The notes below the pieces were generated by a model, which ran no database searches, was not told where the DNA came from, and saw nothing but the letters and a program-made list of their open reading frames with translations. Made by a program: the position numbers and the translations under genes. Of a DNA stretch of 64,000 nucleotides, positions 1 through 7,725 are shown piece after piece; the stretch's first letter is position 1; every line of letters starts with the position of its first letter. Location: NCBI RefSeq assembly GCF_026344005.1, contig NZ_JAPKNH010000006.1, forward strand, positions 186,001 through 250,000, written 5' to 3'. Source of the DNA: Kaistia terrae. Its GTDB lineage: Bacteria; Pseudomonadota; Alphaproteobacteria; Rhizobiales; Kaistiaceae.

Positions 1-278
1 GCGCGGCCCAGCGCCGTGCCGCGGACATTGTAGCCCGACGCATCGCTCGGATTCTGGTTCACGACCGAGCTGAGCGACGAGATGTTCGCCTCGGAGCCCA
101 TGGCGCGGTCGACATTGTCGAAATCATGGGTGTTGGAAGCGGTCTGGCAGCCGGCAAGGGCCAGGGTGCCGAGCATTGCGGCCCAGAGCGGCGAGCGTCC
201 CCGCGACAACAGCCTAGTCGCGACGCTGGTCGCGTTCGAGGTCGTGTCCGCGAGCGAAAGGCTGCCAAGCGCCATCAT
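1..278 (-). CDS. TPR-type lipoprotein, N-terminal part (runs off the window)
   Basis: Reading the minus strand from an ATG at 278 gives an open frame to the window edge. It has a basic N-region, a hydrophobic stretch ending in the lipobox L-A-G-C near residue 43, and then a polar region (N-x-N-P-S-D-A-S-G-Y-N-V-R-G-T-A) that looks like the first helix of a tetratricopeptide repeat. The Cys of the lipobox would be lipidated and anchor the protein in the envelope. Rhizobial TPR lipoproteins of this shape are common and mostly uncharacterised. Two adjacent ATG codons (278 and 275) can both serve as start. Only about 92 residues are visible, so the full domain content is unknown. Confidence 0.6.
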   Translation of the reverse strand, partial: MMALGSLSLADTTSNATSVATRLLSRGRSPLWAAMLGTLALAGCQTASNTHDFDNVDRAMGSEANISSLSSVVNQNPSDASGYNVRGTALGR

Positions 279-329
279 GGCGTTGCTCCAGAATAAGCGC
301 CCATGACGATGAAGCGGGCGCAAAACCAC

Positions 330-360
330 AAAAGGAAACGAGCCCGAAACAACGGGCTCG
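330..360 (-). terminator. Intrinsic terminator of rpsU
   Basis: On the minus strand an 8-bp perfect stem (CGAGCCCG at 360-353 with CGGGCTCG at 346-339, 6-nt loop) is followed by the T-rich tract TTTCCTTTT. It lies about 60 bp after the rpsU stop and before the lipoprotein gene start. Confidence 0.85.
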
Positions 361-418
361 TCACCTTGAACTTCAAAGCTAGAAAGCAGGCGAAAGCAGG
401 GCGAGATGCCCTTGCTTA

Positions 419-649
419 TCAGCGCTTCGGCTTGGGAGCCGCAACGATGCCGCCTTCGCGCTGAGCGCGCTTGCGCGCCAGCTTGCGGGCACGACGAACG
501 GCTTCCGCCTTCTCGCGTGCCTTCTTCTCGGAAGGCTTCTCATAGAAGTTGCGAAGCTTCATCTCACGGAAGATGCCTTCACGCTGCATCTTCTTCTTGA
601 GAGCCTTAAGCGCCTGATCGACGTTATTGTCGCGAACGAGTACCTGCAC
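419..649 (-). CDS. rpsU: 30S ribosomal protein S21
   Basis: This is bS21, a small basic protein of the 30S subunit that helps base-pairing of the mRNA Shine-Dalgarno sequence with 16S rRNA. The translated product of 76 residues starts [20 protein letters not shown], the conserved family N-terminus, continues with [13 protein letters not shown], and ends in the long Arg/Lys/Ala tail typical of alphaproteobacterial S21. The open frame extends upstream to 754, but homology begins exactly at the GTG at 649-647. A GGACG a few bases upstream can act as ribosome binding site, so GTG is taken as the start. It is monocistronic, with its own terminator. Confidence 0.93.
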   Translation of the reverse strand: MQVLVRDNNVDQALKALKKKMQREGIFREMKLRNFYEKPSEKKAREKAEAVRRARKLARKRAQREGGIVAAPKPKR

Positions 650-754
650 GCGGGAGCGTCCTATCTTGATCCGGTCCGGATGAAATCTCGGGGGAGACGA
701 GGCAGGGCGACAGAAGCCGCTTATCAACACCGTCCCAATTGTGGTCGCTCTCAT

Positions 755-1207
755 AGCAGAAGCGGAGCGCCGATGTCAAAGAGGACAGCCGCCAAAACAA
801 GGTAAATTCTCGTTTTCGCCGGACCAGCGTGGCTTTTCGGCCCGTCCTTCGCGGTCACAAGGCCGGAATCACGAGGCGCTGAATGCGACGTCATCGAGAA
901 TCTGAACAGAATCGGCCCGCCCACGCAACTCTATGCGACCGAGTCGCGGCACGGGATCACGACATGCGGAGCGGATGGCGGCGATGAGGTCTCGTCGGGC
1001 CGCTACGTTTGGCGCGTCGGAAGCGCCTGGGCGGCGCTGTGTGGAAGCGTTCCCTCGGCAAGACGGGGCCTCGCCACACCCTCTCCGGCGAGCGGGCCAA
1101 TGCAAAAAAAAGGCCCCGCCCGGTGGGGCGAGGCCTTGGATCCTCTGGCGCCAAAAAGCGCCTGCGGGCGGGCTGGGCGGCAGGAGCCTCCCGGCGCTGC
1201 CCGGGCT
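755..1207. other. Intergenic region without a supported gene
   Basis: Between the rpsU upstream region and trcR there is no convincing coding sequence. Short frames on both strands (for example minus 869-1105) have no ribosome binding site and start inside the trcR terminator hairpin. The only clear element is that terminator at 1104-1135. The rpsU promoter should lie in the first 100 bp, but I see no strong -35/-10 pair. Confidence 0.5.
1104..1135 (-). terminator. Intrinsic terminator of trcR
   Basis: On the minus strand a GC-rich stem of 10 bp with one mismatch (GGCCTCGCCC with GGGCGGGGCC, 4-nt loop) is followed by seven Ts. It sits about 70 bp after the trcR stop codon. Confidence 0.88.
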
Positions 1208-1930
1208 TCAGCCTTCGTCTTCGTCCTCGTCGACGGGGCCCTTGAGCGACTTGAGCTTGGCAAACACCGCGTCGGCGTCCAACTCTTCGTCCTTGGGCTC
1301 TTCATGGCGATACGAGCGCATCGCGGCCGAAGCGAGGGCATCGGCGGCCGTCGTCTCTTCCGTCGGCAGCAGAACCTCGCCCTCGGCGCCGATTTCACGC
1401 GGCGGCGCGTTCTTGGCGGCCTTCTCGACTTCGAAATCGAGATCGATCTGCGAGCACAGGCCGAGCATGACCGGGTCGGACGGCGTCAGGTTGGTGGAAT
1501 TCCAGTGGCTGCGGCCACGGATCGAATCGATCGTCGGCTTGGTCGTGCCGACCAGGCGCATGATCGCCGCATCCTTGAGCTCGGGATGATTGCGCAGCAG
1601 CCAGAGAATGGCGTTGGGGCGATCCTGACGACGCGAGACCGGCGTGTAGCGCGGGCCCTTGCGCTTCTGGACGGGAACGCGGACCCGCGTCTCGGCCATC
1701 TTCAGGCGATACTTCGAATCCTTCTGCGCGCGCTCGATTTCCTCGCGCGTCAGCTGGCCGGTCGTCACAGGATCGAGGCCCTTGATCGTCTGGGCGGCCT
1801 CTCCGTCGGCGATTGCCTTCACCTCAAGCGGGTGGAGCTTGCAGAAATCGGCGATCTGATCGAAGCCGAGAGAGGTATTCTCGACGAGCCATACGGCGGT
1901 TGCCTTTGGCATCAGCGGGATAGTCGACAT
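1208..1930 (-). CDS. trcR: Cell-cycle transcriptional regulator TrcR (DUF1013)
   Basis: The 240-residue product begins MSTIPLMPKATAVWLVENTS, followed by LGFDQIADFCKLHPLEVKAIADG, the signature of the DUF1013 family, whose Caulobacter member TrcR is described as a cell-cycle transcriptional regulator. A helix-turn-helix-like segment lies around residues 10-40. A second conserved block (RPNAILWLLRNHPELKDAAIMRLVGTT, residues about 110-140) precedes an acidic C-terminal tail ending DEDEDEG. The open frame runs upstream to 2161, but homology and a strong AGGAGAG eight bases before the ATG at 1930 fix the start. It is a single gene with its own terminator. Association with the CtrA circuit is known for the family, not shown here. 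Confidence 0.85.
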   Translation of the reverse strand: MSTIPLMPKATAVWLVENTSLGFDQIADFCKLHPLEVKAIADGEAAQTIKGLDPVTTGQLTREEIERAQKDSKYRLKMAETRVRVPVQKRKGPRYTPVSRRQDRPNAILWLLRNHPELKDAAIMRLVGTTKPTIDSIRGRSHWNSTNLTPSDPVMLGLCSQIDLDFEVEKAAKNAPPREIGAEGEVLLPTEETTAADALASAAMRSYRHEEPKDEELDADAVFAKLKSLKGPVDEDEDEG

Positions 1931-2133
1931 AATTCTCTCCTGGTCGCTCTCCCGGTGGTCGGCCGGAGGAGCAAAGCAATCGTCTGAATGACGGGAATGG
2001 GCCGATATATAGACCGGTGCCTCCGGCGACGCAAACAATGCTTGTTCACGACGTCCGGCGTCGGCATCCGGCCGTTCGGCCTTCCTTCCAGCCAGCCCCG
2101 CGGCGCGCATTGGGCGGATCACTGAGTGAAGGA

Positions 2134-2166
2134 CAAAAGCCGGATGCGACAAAGGTCGCATCCGGC
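2134..2166 (-). terminator. Strong hairpin terminator after the PA-rich small protein
   Basis: A 12-bp perfect stem (GCCGGATGCGAC with GTCGCATCCGGC, 4-nt loop, arms 2139-2150 and 2155-2166) is followed on the minus strand by TTTTG. It lies 25 bp after the stop of the gene at 2192-2476. Confidence 0.85.
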
Positions 2167-2191
2167 AATCTTGTATTTGTGCTGCCAGCCC

Positions 2192-2476
2192 TTACGGGGC
2201 GGGGGTAGCGGGAGCCGGGGTCTCCGGAGCCGGGGTTGCCGGAGCAGGCTCGGGGGCCGGTGTTGCCGGGGCGGGCGTTGCCGGCGCGGGCTCGGGGGCA
2301 GGCGTTGCCGGAGCAGGCGCGGGAGCCGGGGTCGCCGGGGCGGGGGCGGGCGTGGACTGCTCGACAGCGGCCGGCGTCGGCGGCGCCACATGTGCGCGCG
2401 ACTTCCACCAGAAATAAGCGATCACCAGCACGATGATGGCGACGACGACCCAAACCCAAGTATTTTGGCGTTGCAT
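2192..2476 (-). CDS. Small single-pass membrane protein with Pro/Ala/Thr-rich tail
   Basis: The 94-residue product has one N-terminal membrane segment (about residues 7-24, VWVVVAIIVLVIAYFWW), a short basic flank WKSR, and then a low-complexity tail made of repeated APAT/PAPEPAP units from about residue 40 to the end. A good GGAGGG site lies upstream of the ATG at 2476, and a strong terminator follows, so it is very likely expressed as its own unit. The topology suggests an inner-membrane anchor with a periplasm-spanning or wall-contacting proline-rich tail. I do not recognise a named family, and the tail's GC-rich DNA repeats may vary in number between strains. Confidence 0.7.
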   Translation of the reverse strand: MQRQNTWVWVVVAIIVLVIAYFWWKSRAHVAPPTPAAVEQSTPAPAPATPAPAPAPATPAPEPAPATPAPATPAPEPAPATPAPETPAPATPAP

Positions 2477-2763
2477 GTTACCCTCCGGGGTGCGTGTTGC
2501 ACCAACGAACGCAATCTTACATCGAATCGACCCGATTTACGAAGAGGAAACGATGGGTTACGTTTCGTTGGCTCATGAAATCTACTGCATTGAGGCTAGG
2601 GCCGTCGCCATCGTGGCGAAGATCAGCCACCGTTCAGCCGATCTCGACAAGGGGCAGGCGAAATTTACGATGCTGTGTGCCTCGTCGCCGCCGACCCCTG
2701 TAGTGCAACGGCGTTCGGCCGTTCTGGTTTCACAACTTCGTCATTGAAACGAACCCGCTCGTG

Positions 2764-3762
2764 TCAAAGCGTGAGCACGATCTTGCCGATATGGCTTGAT
2801 GCTTCCATGCGTCGATGCGCTTCCGCTGCCTGTGCCAGCGGGTAGGTCGCGTCGATGCGGGGCAGGATCTGGCGCTTTTCCAGCAGCGGCCAGACTTTTT
2901 CGCGCAAGGCAGCGGCGATGCCGGCCTTGAAGGCGACGGAGCGGGGACGCAGCGTCGAGCCGGTCAGGGTCAGGCGCTTGACCAGCAGCCGGGTGAAATT
3001 GACATCGGCGATCGGTCCGTTGAGGAACGCGATCTGGGCGATATGGCCGTCAAACGCGGCGGCCGAGAAATTGCGTTCGATATAATCGCCGCCCACCATG
3101 TCGAGGATGACGTCGGCGCCGTGGCCGTCGGTGGCTTCCTTCACGACGTCGACGAAATCCTCCAGGTGATAGTTGATCGCGCGCGTGGCGCCGAGGTCGA
3201 CGCAGGCGGCGCATTTTTCAGGCGAGCCGGCGGTTGCCAGGACGGTGGCGCCAAAAGCCTTCGCCAACTGGATCGCCGTCGTGCCGATGCCGGATGTTCC
3301 GCCATGCACGAGGAAAACGTCGCCGGACTTCAATCCGCAGCGCTCGAAGACATTGTGCCAGACCGTAAAGAAGGTCTCGGGCAGGGCGGCGGCCTCGATC
3401 ATCGAAAACCCCTGCGGCACGGGCAGGGCGTTGGTCTCGTTGACGGTGACATATTCGGCGTAGCCGCCGCCGGCGACCAGCGCCGTTACCGCATCGCCGA
3501 CCGCGAAGCGCGTGCAATTGCGGCCGAGAGCCGCGACATGGCCGGCGACTTCCAGGCCGGGCAGGTCGGATGCACCCTTGGGCGGCGGATAGTGGCCCTG
3601 GCGCTGCGCGACGTCGGGCCGATTGACGCCGGCCGCTGCGACCCGGATCAGGATTTCATGCTCGAACGGGTGCGGTACGGGACGTTGGGTCGCCTGGAGA
3701 ACGTCCGGCCCGCCGGGCTCGGAAATGGCCATGGCCGTCATGGACTGGGGAATCGAAGTCAT
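2764..3762 (-). CDS. NAD(P)H:quinone oxidoreductase, PIG3/QOR type
   Basis: This is a 332-residue medium-chain dehydrogenase/reductase without the structural or catalytic zinc ligands, as in quinone oxidoreductases. The GroES-like N-terminal domain (residues 10-120) contains the family block AAGVNRPDVAQRQGHYPPPKG. The Rossmann domain carries the nucleotide-binding motif HGGTSGIGTTAIQLAKAFGA (about 150-170) and ends HIGKIVLTL. It should use NAD(P)H to reduce quinones or enones in the cytoplasm; the exact substrate cannot be told. It is divergent from the DUF1192 gene at 3859, with about 96 bp between the two starts for both promoters. Confidence 0.85.
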   Translation of the reverse strand: MTSIPQSMTAMAISEPGGPDVLQATQRPVPHPFEHEILIRVAAAGVNRPDVAQRQGHYPPPKGASDLPGLEVAGHVAALGRNCTRFAVGDAVTALVAGGGYAEYVTVNETNALPVPQGFSMIEAAALPETFFTVWHNVFERCGLKSGDVFLVHGGTSGIGTTAIQLAKAFGATVLATAGSPEKCAACVDLGATRAINYHLEDFVDVVKEATDGHGADVILDMVGGDYIERNFSAAAFDGHIAQIAFLNGPIADVNFTRLLVKRLTLTGSTLRPRSVAFKAGIAAALREKVWPLLEKRQILPRIDATYPLAQAAEAHRRMEASSHIGKIVLTL

Positions 3763-3858
3763 CGACGTCTCCTTGCGGTTCGGCCCTGGCTGGCAAAGGC
3801 CGATTCAATTTTGCTATCTTTGTATCAGGCGGGTCTCAAACACGAGATGGAGCGCAGC

Positions 3859-4050
3859 ATGGCCCTTTTCGACGACGTACCGGCGGAAAAGCCGGTGCCA
3901 CACCGTATCGGCGAGGATCTTTCGCGTCTTTCGATCGACGAACTGACCGACCGGATTGATTTGCTCGAGGGTGAAATCGGGCGATTGCGCGAGGCGATCG
4001 CTGCCAAGACGGCCTCGCGCGCCGCCGCCTCGTCGTTCTTCAAGCCGTGA
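3859..4050 (+). CDS. DUF1192 family small protein
   Basis: The 63-residue product starts MALFDDVPAEKP, contains the amphipathic helix LSIDELTDRIDLLEGEIGRLREAI (about 25-47) and ends ASRAAASSFFKP. This pattern defines the DUF1192 family, short coiled-coil proteins widespread in Alphaproteobacteria with no assigned function. The start at 3859 is preferred over the in-frame ATG at 3847 because a GGAG lies six bases before it and family members begin MALFDD. Just downstream come the CtrA box, the suhB-type sRNA and rcdA, so it neighbours a cell-cycle locus, but it is probably transcribed from its own promoter. Confidence 0.8.
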   Translation: MALFDDVPAEKPVPHRIGEDLSRLSIDELTDRIDLLEGEIGRLREAIAAKTASRAAASSFFKP

Positions 4051-4073
4051 GCGCAGACGCGCTGGGGTTGGTG

Positions 4074-4106
4074 TTAACCATCCATTAAGCTTTCGAGCGC
4101 GTTAAT
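4074..4106 (+). promoter_or_regulatory. CtrA box and promoter for the sRNA at 4110
   Basis: TTAA at 4074-4077 and TTAA at 4085-4088 are separated by exactly seven bases, a perfect match to the CtrA consensus TTAA-N7-TTAA. The site also contains the 8-mer TTAACCAT. A -10-like GTTAAT lies at 4101-4106, placing the box over the -35 region of a start near 4110-4113, the usual geometry of CtrA-activated promoters. It could serve the sRNA directly and perhaps rcdA by readthrough. Binding is inferred, not shown. Confidence 0.65.
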
Positions 4107-4109
4107 CAG

Positions 4110-4199
4110 GAGATCCAGCGATCTGGATGTGAGTGATACTCCTCTGTTGGTCTCCTCCCTCTATCGCCTCCAAGAGCCGTTCTTCACGGCTCTTTTTTT
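4110..4199 (+). ncRNA. suhB/alpha-r14-type small RNA with anti-Shine-Dalgarno motifs
   Basis: A transcript of about 90 nt can be read here. Hairpin 1 is ATCCAG-CGAT-CTGGAT (4113-4128). A roughly 43-nt unpaired stretch follows, rich in CUCC motifs (ACTCCTCT, GTCTCCTCCCTC, GCCTCCA). It ends with a 9-bp terminator (4172-4180 with 4186-4194) and a run of Ts. No open reading frame fits. Pyrimidine-rich CCUCC motifs in single-stranded regions plus a terminal hairpin characterise the alphaproteobacterial suhB motif and the related alpha-r14 (NfeR1-like) trans-acting sRNAs, which pair with ribosome binding sites. That it is an sRNA is well supported; the family name is from memory of the motif. Confidence 0.65.
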
Positions 4200-4291
4200 G
4201 ACTTCCGTCTCCGCAGCGGGCAAAATCCGGAAAAATTGCGCCCCGTTGGCACCCTGATGGGCAAGCGCGGCTGCGCAGCGGAATCGCTTTC

Positions 4292-4819
4292 ATGACAGAC
4301 GATAGCCCCAGGCCAATCGAGCCGCCGGTCGTTTTCGGCAGGCGGTTTGCATTTTCCGACACTTTCCGGGGACTCTTCCGGGAGGGGATGCAGCTTGTCG
4401 AAGAGACCGCCGCTTATCTCGACGGCGATGGTCGTGACGAGTCGCGCGACCTGGAACGCGCCGCCTCGCTCACCTACGCCACCGAATCGATGCGCCTGAC
4501 CACGCGACTGATGCAGATCGCGTCATGGCTGTTGCTGCAGCGCGCCGTCAACGAAGGCGAGATGACGTTCGAGCAGGCGGGGGCGGAAAAGGCCAAGGTG
4601 CGTCTGCGCGGGTTCGGCACCATGACCGAAGGGCCGAACTGGGAAGATCTGCCGATACGGCTGCGCGAACTGATCGAGCATTCCGTGCGCCTGCAGGAGC
4701 GCGTCATCCGGCTCGACGACGCCATGTACAACGCCGCCAATGCCGAACAGCCGGCCGAGAACCCGGTCAGCCTGCAGCTTGGCCAGTTGGCGCGCGCCTT
4801 CGGCTCCGGCAGCGAATAG
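4292..4819 (+). CDS. rcdA: Protease adaptor RcdA (DUF1465), CtrA degradation
   Basis: The 175-residue product is an all-helical protein of the DUF1465 family. It includes the conserved core FAFSDTFRGLFREGMQLVEE (about residues 16-36) and RLTTRLMQIASWLLLQRAVNEGEMTFEQA (about 70-98). In Caulobacter RcdA helps deliver CtrA to ClpXP at the G1-S transition, with CpdR and PopA. Here ctrA and chpT lie 57 kb away in the same window. The tail after residue 150 is low in hydrophobic residues, as in known RcdA. An upstream CtrA box and terminated sRNA lie between this gene and DUF1192. No good Shine-Dalgarno precedes the ATG at 4292. Confidence 0.82.
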   Translation: MTDDSPRPIEPPVVFGRRFAFSDTFRGLFREGMQLVEETAAYLDGDGRDESRDLERAASLTYATESMRLTTRLMQIASWLLLQRAVNEGEMTFEQAGAEKAKVRLRGFGTMTEGPNWEDLPIRLRELIEHSVRLQERVIRLDDAMYNAANAEQPAENPVSLQLGQLARAFGSGSE

Positions 4820-4927
4820 GGCGCCCTGCGCCTTCGCTGTCCTGCCGATCCTGCATCCAGAGCCTTGCTTGTCGGCGAGTGCTTTATGCGAACCGTGCCG
4901 CCGTCGCTCGAAAACGCCCCAGACAAA

Positions 4928-4958
4928 CAAAAACCCCGGCCAAAGACCGGGGTTTTTT
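4928..4958. terminator. Bidirectional terminator between rcdA and rpmE
   Basis: The stem AAACCCCGG (4931-4939) with CCGGGGTTT (4947-4955) is flanked by T-runs on the plus strand and by A-runs on the left, so it gives U-tracts in both directions. It separates the convergent genes rcdA (+) and rpmE (-). Confidence 0.88.
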
Positions 4959-4980
4959 CATTCCAGTACTTCGAACGGGC

Positions 4981-5208
4981 TTAGCTGTTGCCCATGAAGC
5001 CCTTGAACTTGTTGTTGAAGCGCGACACGCGGCCGGCGCGGTCGAGCAGCGTCTGGTTGCCGCCGGTCCAGGCCGGATGCGTCGACGGGTCGATGTCGAG
5101 GTTCATGACCGAACCTTCTTCGCCATAGGTCGACTTGGTTACATATTCGGTCCCGTTCGTCATCACGACCTTGATCGTGTGGTAGTCGGGATGAATGCCA
5201 TTCTTCAT
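4981..5208 (-). CDS. rpmE: 50S ribosomal protein L31
   Basis: The 75-residue product starts [20 protein letters not shown] and contains [15 protein letters not shown] and [12 protein letters not shown], the standard bL31 blocks. The CxxC zinc motif of the C+ type is absent, so this is the zinc-independent C- form usual in Alphaproteobacteria. bL31 bridges the two ribosomal subunits. The open frame extends 12 codons further, but homology starts at the ATG at 5208, with GAGGACC upstream. It is divergent from the ABC exporter at 5444, and the 235 bp between them must hold both promoters. Confidence 0.94.
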   Translation of the reverse strand: MKNGIHPDYHTIKVVMTNGTEYVTKSTYGEEGSVMNLDIDPSTHPAWTGGNQTLLDRAGRVSRFNNKFKGFMGNS

Positions 5209-5443
5209 CGTCTGGTCCTCGCGGCTCGGTCCGTTGGACCGCATGGTCGTCGCTGCCGAAGCGGAAGCGCCGTCCTGTTCAATGGGGAAAACGGCTGCTT
5301 ATGGACTGCCGTCCTGTGGGGCGACGATATAGCCTAGCGTTCTGACCGGCACAAGAGGCGGCTTGTCTTGAAACACTGCCGCGCTCAGTGCATCTAGGCG
5401 CCATCGAGGCGATCGCCTCCACGAATGACCGAGACGGGTGCCG

Positions 5444-7246
5444 ATGGCGGACCGAGACGCGACAACGAGCGACGCCACAGGCGCTCAAAAAGCCGGGCGC
5501 CGCTCCTTGCGGCCGCTGGCCATGCTGCTTCCTTATGTACTGCGCCGCAAGCCGCAGCTGTTCGGGGCCATCCTGGCTCTAGTAATGGCCGCGCTTGCGA
5601 CATTGACCGTGCCGCTCGCTGTCCGTCGCATGATCGACCACGGCTTTACCGCCGACAGCGCTGGAACCATCAACGTCTATTTCATGGCGCTGATCGGCGT
5701 CGTCGCCGTCCTGGCGACCGCATCCAGCCTGCGATTCTATTTCGTGACCTGGCTTGGTGAGCGTGTGGTCGCCGACCTGCGCGCCGATGTTTTCCGCCAT
5801 CTCGCGGCGCTTGGCATCGACTTCTTCGATCGGAACCGCTCTGGCGAGATCGCCTCCCGGCTGACGGCCGACACGACGCAGATCAAGGCAGTCGCCGGCG
5901 CCAACATCTCGATCGCCTTGCGCAATCTGGTGATGTTCTTCGGCGGCGTGGCGATGATGATCGTCACCAGCCCCAAACTTTCCGGCCTGGTGCTGATCGC
6001 TCTGCCGATCGTCGTGCTGCCGCTGGTGGGTTTTGGCCGCCGGGTGCGGCTGCGCTCGCGCAAGGCGCAGGACATGCTGGCCGATGCCTCCGCCTATGCC
6101 TCGGAAGCGATCGGCGCGATCCGCATCGTGCAGGCGTTCACGGCCGAGGCGACGGTGGCGCGGCGTTTTGCCGACAGCGTCGAGGGCGCCTTTGTCGCGG
6201 CCCGCAATTCGACGGTGGCGCGCGCGGTGCTGACCGGCTTCGGCATCTTCATGGTCTTCGCCAGCATGGTCGCGGTTCTATGGTGGGGCGCGCAGGACGT
6301 GCTCGCCGGCAATATGACGCCCGGCACGCTCGGCCAGTTTCTCATCTATGCCGTGATCGGCGCCGGTGCTCTGGGCGAGCTTTCACAGGTCTGGGGCGAC
6401 ATCTCCAATGCTTCGGGTGCTGCCGAGCGATTGGCTGAAATCCTGGCGGAGCAGCCGTCGATCGCGGCGCCGGTGAATCCGGCGCGGCTGGCTGAGCCCG
6501 TGCGGGGTGCGCTAGCGTTCGAGCAGGTCGGCTTCCACTATCCCGAGGGCGGCCGCGGTGCGACACTCGAAAAGATCGCCTTCCGCGTCCAGCCGGGCGA
6601 GCGCATCGCCATTGTCGGCCCGTCCGGCGCCGGCAAGAGCACGCTCTTCAACCTGATCCTGCGCTTCTACGATCCGCAGCGGGGTCGCGTTACGTTGGAC
6701 GGCGTCGATATCCGCGATCTCGATCCGGTGGCGCTGCGCAGCCATATCGCCATCGTGCCGCAGGATACGGTTGTGTTCGCCGCCAGTGCTGCCGAAAACA
6801 TCGCCATCGGTCGTCCGGGCGCCGACCGCGCCGAGATCGAGCAGGCGGCCGTGTCCGCCCATGCGGACAGCTTCCTCAGCAATCTGCCCGATGGCTACGA
6901 GACGGAGCTTGGCGAACGCGGCGTAACGCTTTCGGGCGGCCAGCGCCAGCGCATCGCGATTGCCCGCGCCATCCTGAAAGACGCACCGATCCTGCTGCTC
7001 GACGAGGCGACCTCGGCGCTCGACGCCGAAAGTGAAGTCGCCGTGCAGTCGGCGCTGGACGAACTGATGGTCGGTCGCACGACGATCGTCATCGCACATC
7101 GGCTGGCGACGATCCTCAAGGCCGATCGCATCCTGGTGATGGATGGCGGCGAGATCGTCGAAGAGGGCACTCATGAAGCGCTTGTGCGCCTGGGCGGCCT
7201 CTATGCCCGGCTCGCCCGGCTGCAGTTCCGCGAGGATGCCGCCTGA
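5444..7246 (+). CDS. ABC exporter, fused membrane and ATPase domains (MsbA/multidrug type)
   Basis: This 600-residue half-transporter has six predicted membrane helices (about residues 25-310) followed by an ATPase domain. The Walker A GPSGAGKST lies near 391, the signature LSGGQRQRIAIARA near 496, and the Walker B ILLLDEATSALD near 518, with the switch His in IVIAHRLAT. It would work as a homodimer in the inner membrane, exporting lipids, drugs or other hydrophobic compounds. The substrate cannot be told from sequence. ATG 5444 is chosen over GTG 5438. A short copy of its Walker B region occurs as a remnant 400 bp downstream at 7645-7690. Confidence 0.88.
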   Translation: MADRDATTSDATGAQKAGRRSLRPLAMLLPYVLRRKPQLFGAILALVMAALATLTVPLAVRRMIDHGFTADSAGTINVYFMALIGVVAVLATASSLRFYFVTWLGERVVADLRADVFRHLAALGIDFFDRNRSGEIASRLTADTTQIKAVAGANISIALRNLVMFFGGVAMMIVTSPKLSGLVLIALPIVVLPLVGFGRRVRLRSRKAQDMLADASAYASEAIGAIRIVQAFTAEATVARRFADSVEGAFVAARNSTVARAVLTGFGIFMVFASMVAVLWWGAQDVLAGNMTPGTLGQFLIYAVIGAGALGELSQVWGDISNASGAAERLAEILAEQPSIAAPVNPARLAEPVRGALAFEQVGFHYPEGGRGATLEKIAFRVQPGERIAIVGPSGAGKSTLFNLILRFYDPQRGRVTLDGVDIRDLDPVALRSHIAIVPQDTVVFAASAAENIAIGRPGADRAEIEQAAVSAHADSFLSNLPDGYETELGERGVTLSGGQRQRIAIARAILKDAPILLLDEATSALDAESEVAVQSALDELMVGRTTIVIAHRLATILKADRILVMDGGEIVEEGTHEALVRLGGLYARLARLQFREDAA

Positions 7247-7280
7247 TCTTCAGTCCTGAAGCCTGCTGACTTGGCTCTGC

Positions 7281-7432
7281 CATCATCCTGAGGAGCTTCG
7301 CGTAAGCGAAGCCTCGAAGGAGGATCCAGTCTAGCATTCCAGTTTGAAGGCAAAGTTCGGCGGAATCCAGATCAAGGCGTTCCCTGGAGCCTCCTTCGAG
7401 GCCCGGCTTCGCCGGGCACCTCAGGATGATGG
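7281..7432. repeat. Intergenic palindromic repeat, CATCCTGAGG type
   Basis: The element starts CATCATCCTGAGGAGCTTCG and ends in the inverted counterpart CACCTCAGGATGATGG. An internal hairpin GAGCTTCGCGTAAGCGAAGC follows the left arm, and GGCCCGGCTTCGCCGGGC precedes the right one. The motif GCCTCGAAGGAGG in the left arm recurs as its complement on the right. Rhizobial genomes carry many such non-coding palindromic units between genes. Only one copy of this type is in the window. Confidence 0.7.
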
Positions 7433-7534
7433 TCGAGGTTTTGGGAGTGCGGCCTGGGAGGATACCCGGCGACCGAACTTGGCGCACCTGTCGACTGCTA
7501 GCCGTCCCGGATTCGGCAGATCGCCCAGACTCGG

Positions 7535-7635
7535 CGTCATCCCGGGCTTGGCCCGGGACCCATTCAGCCGCGCGATCGGGAGGTTCGCTCCCTAAGCCTC
7601 AGGCTGCATGGGTCCTCGCCTCCGCGAGGATAACG
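7535..7635. repeat. Intergenic palindromic repeat, GTCATCC type, copy 1
   Basis: The left end is CGTCATCCCGGGCTTGGCCC followed by GGGACCCATTCAGCC. The right end is GGCTGCATGGGTCC, a GAGG hairpin, and GGATAACGG. The same architecture occurs at 40604-40693 and 42437-42540, so it is a dispersed repeat family. Compared with the copy at 42437 it lies in inverted orientation. Confidence 0.75.
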
Positions 7636-7644
7636 GCGGCGTGG

Positions 7645-7690
7645 GAGGCGACCTCGGCGCTCGACGCGGCGTACGAAGTCGCCATGCAGA
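7645..7690 (+). pseudogene. Remnant of an ABC-transporter ATPase gene (Walker B region)
   Basis: The first 23 bases are identical to 7004-7026 in the neighbouring ABC exporter, and further stretches (GAAGTCGCC, TGCAG) also match in register. Translated, the segment reads EATSALDAAYEVAMQ, against EATSALDAESEVAVQ in the intact gene. Nothing recognisable precedes it (repeat element) or follows it. It looks like a leftover of a duplicated or deleted ABC gene, broken by the repeats at 7281-7635. Whether the source was this gene or a paralogue is not clear. Confidence 0.6.
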
Positions 7691-7725
7691 ATGGAGCGTT
7701 GAGGGACAACGTCCGGTCGGCTGGT

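Noticed and set aside
869-1105. Minus-strand frame with a protein-like end (VQILDDVAFSAS)
   Set aside because: It begins inside the trcR terminator, lacks a ribosome binding site and its N-terminal half looks like random GC-rich translation.
933-1987. Long plus-strand frames over trcR (up to 295 codons)
   Set aside because: They are shadows of the minus-strand gene with no homology-like features; the same holds for the long frames opposite ftsH, tkt, ruvA and serA.
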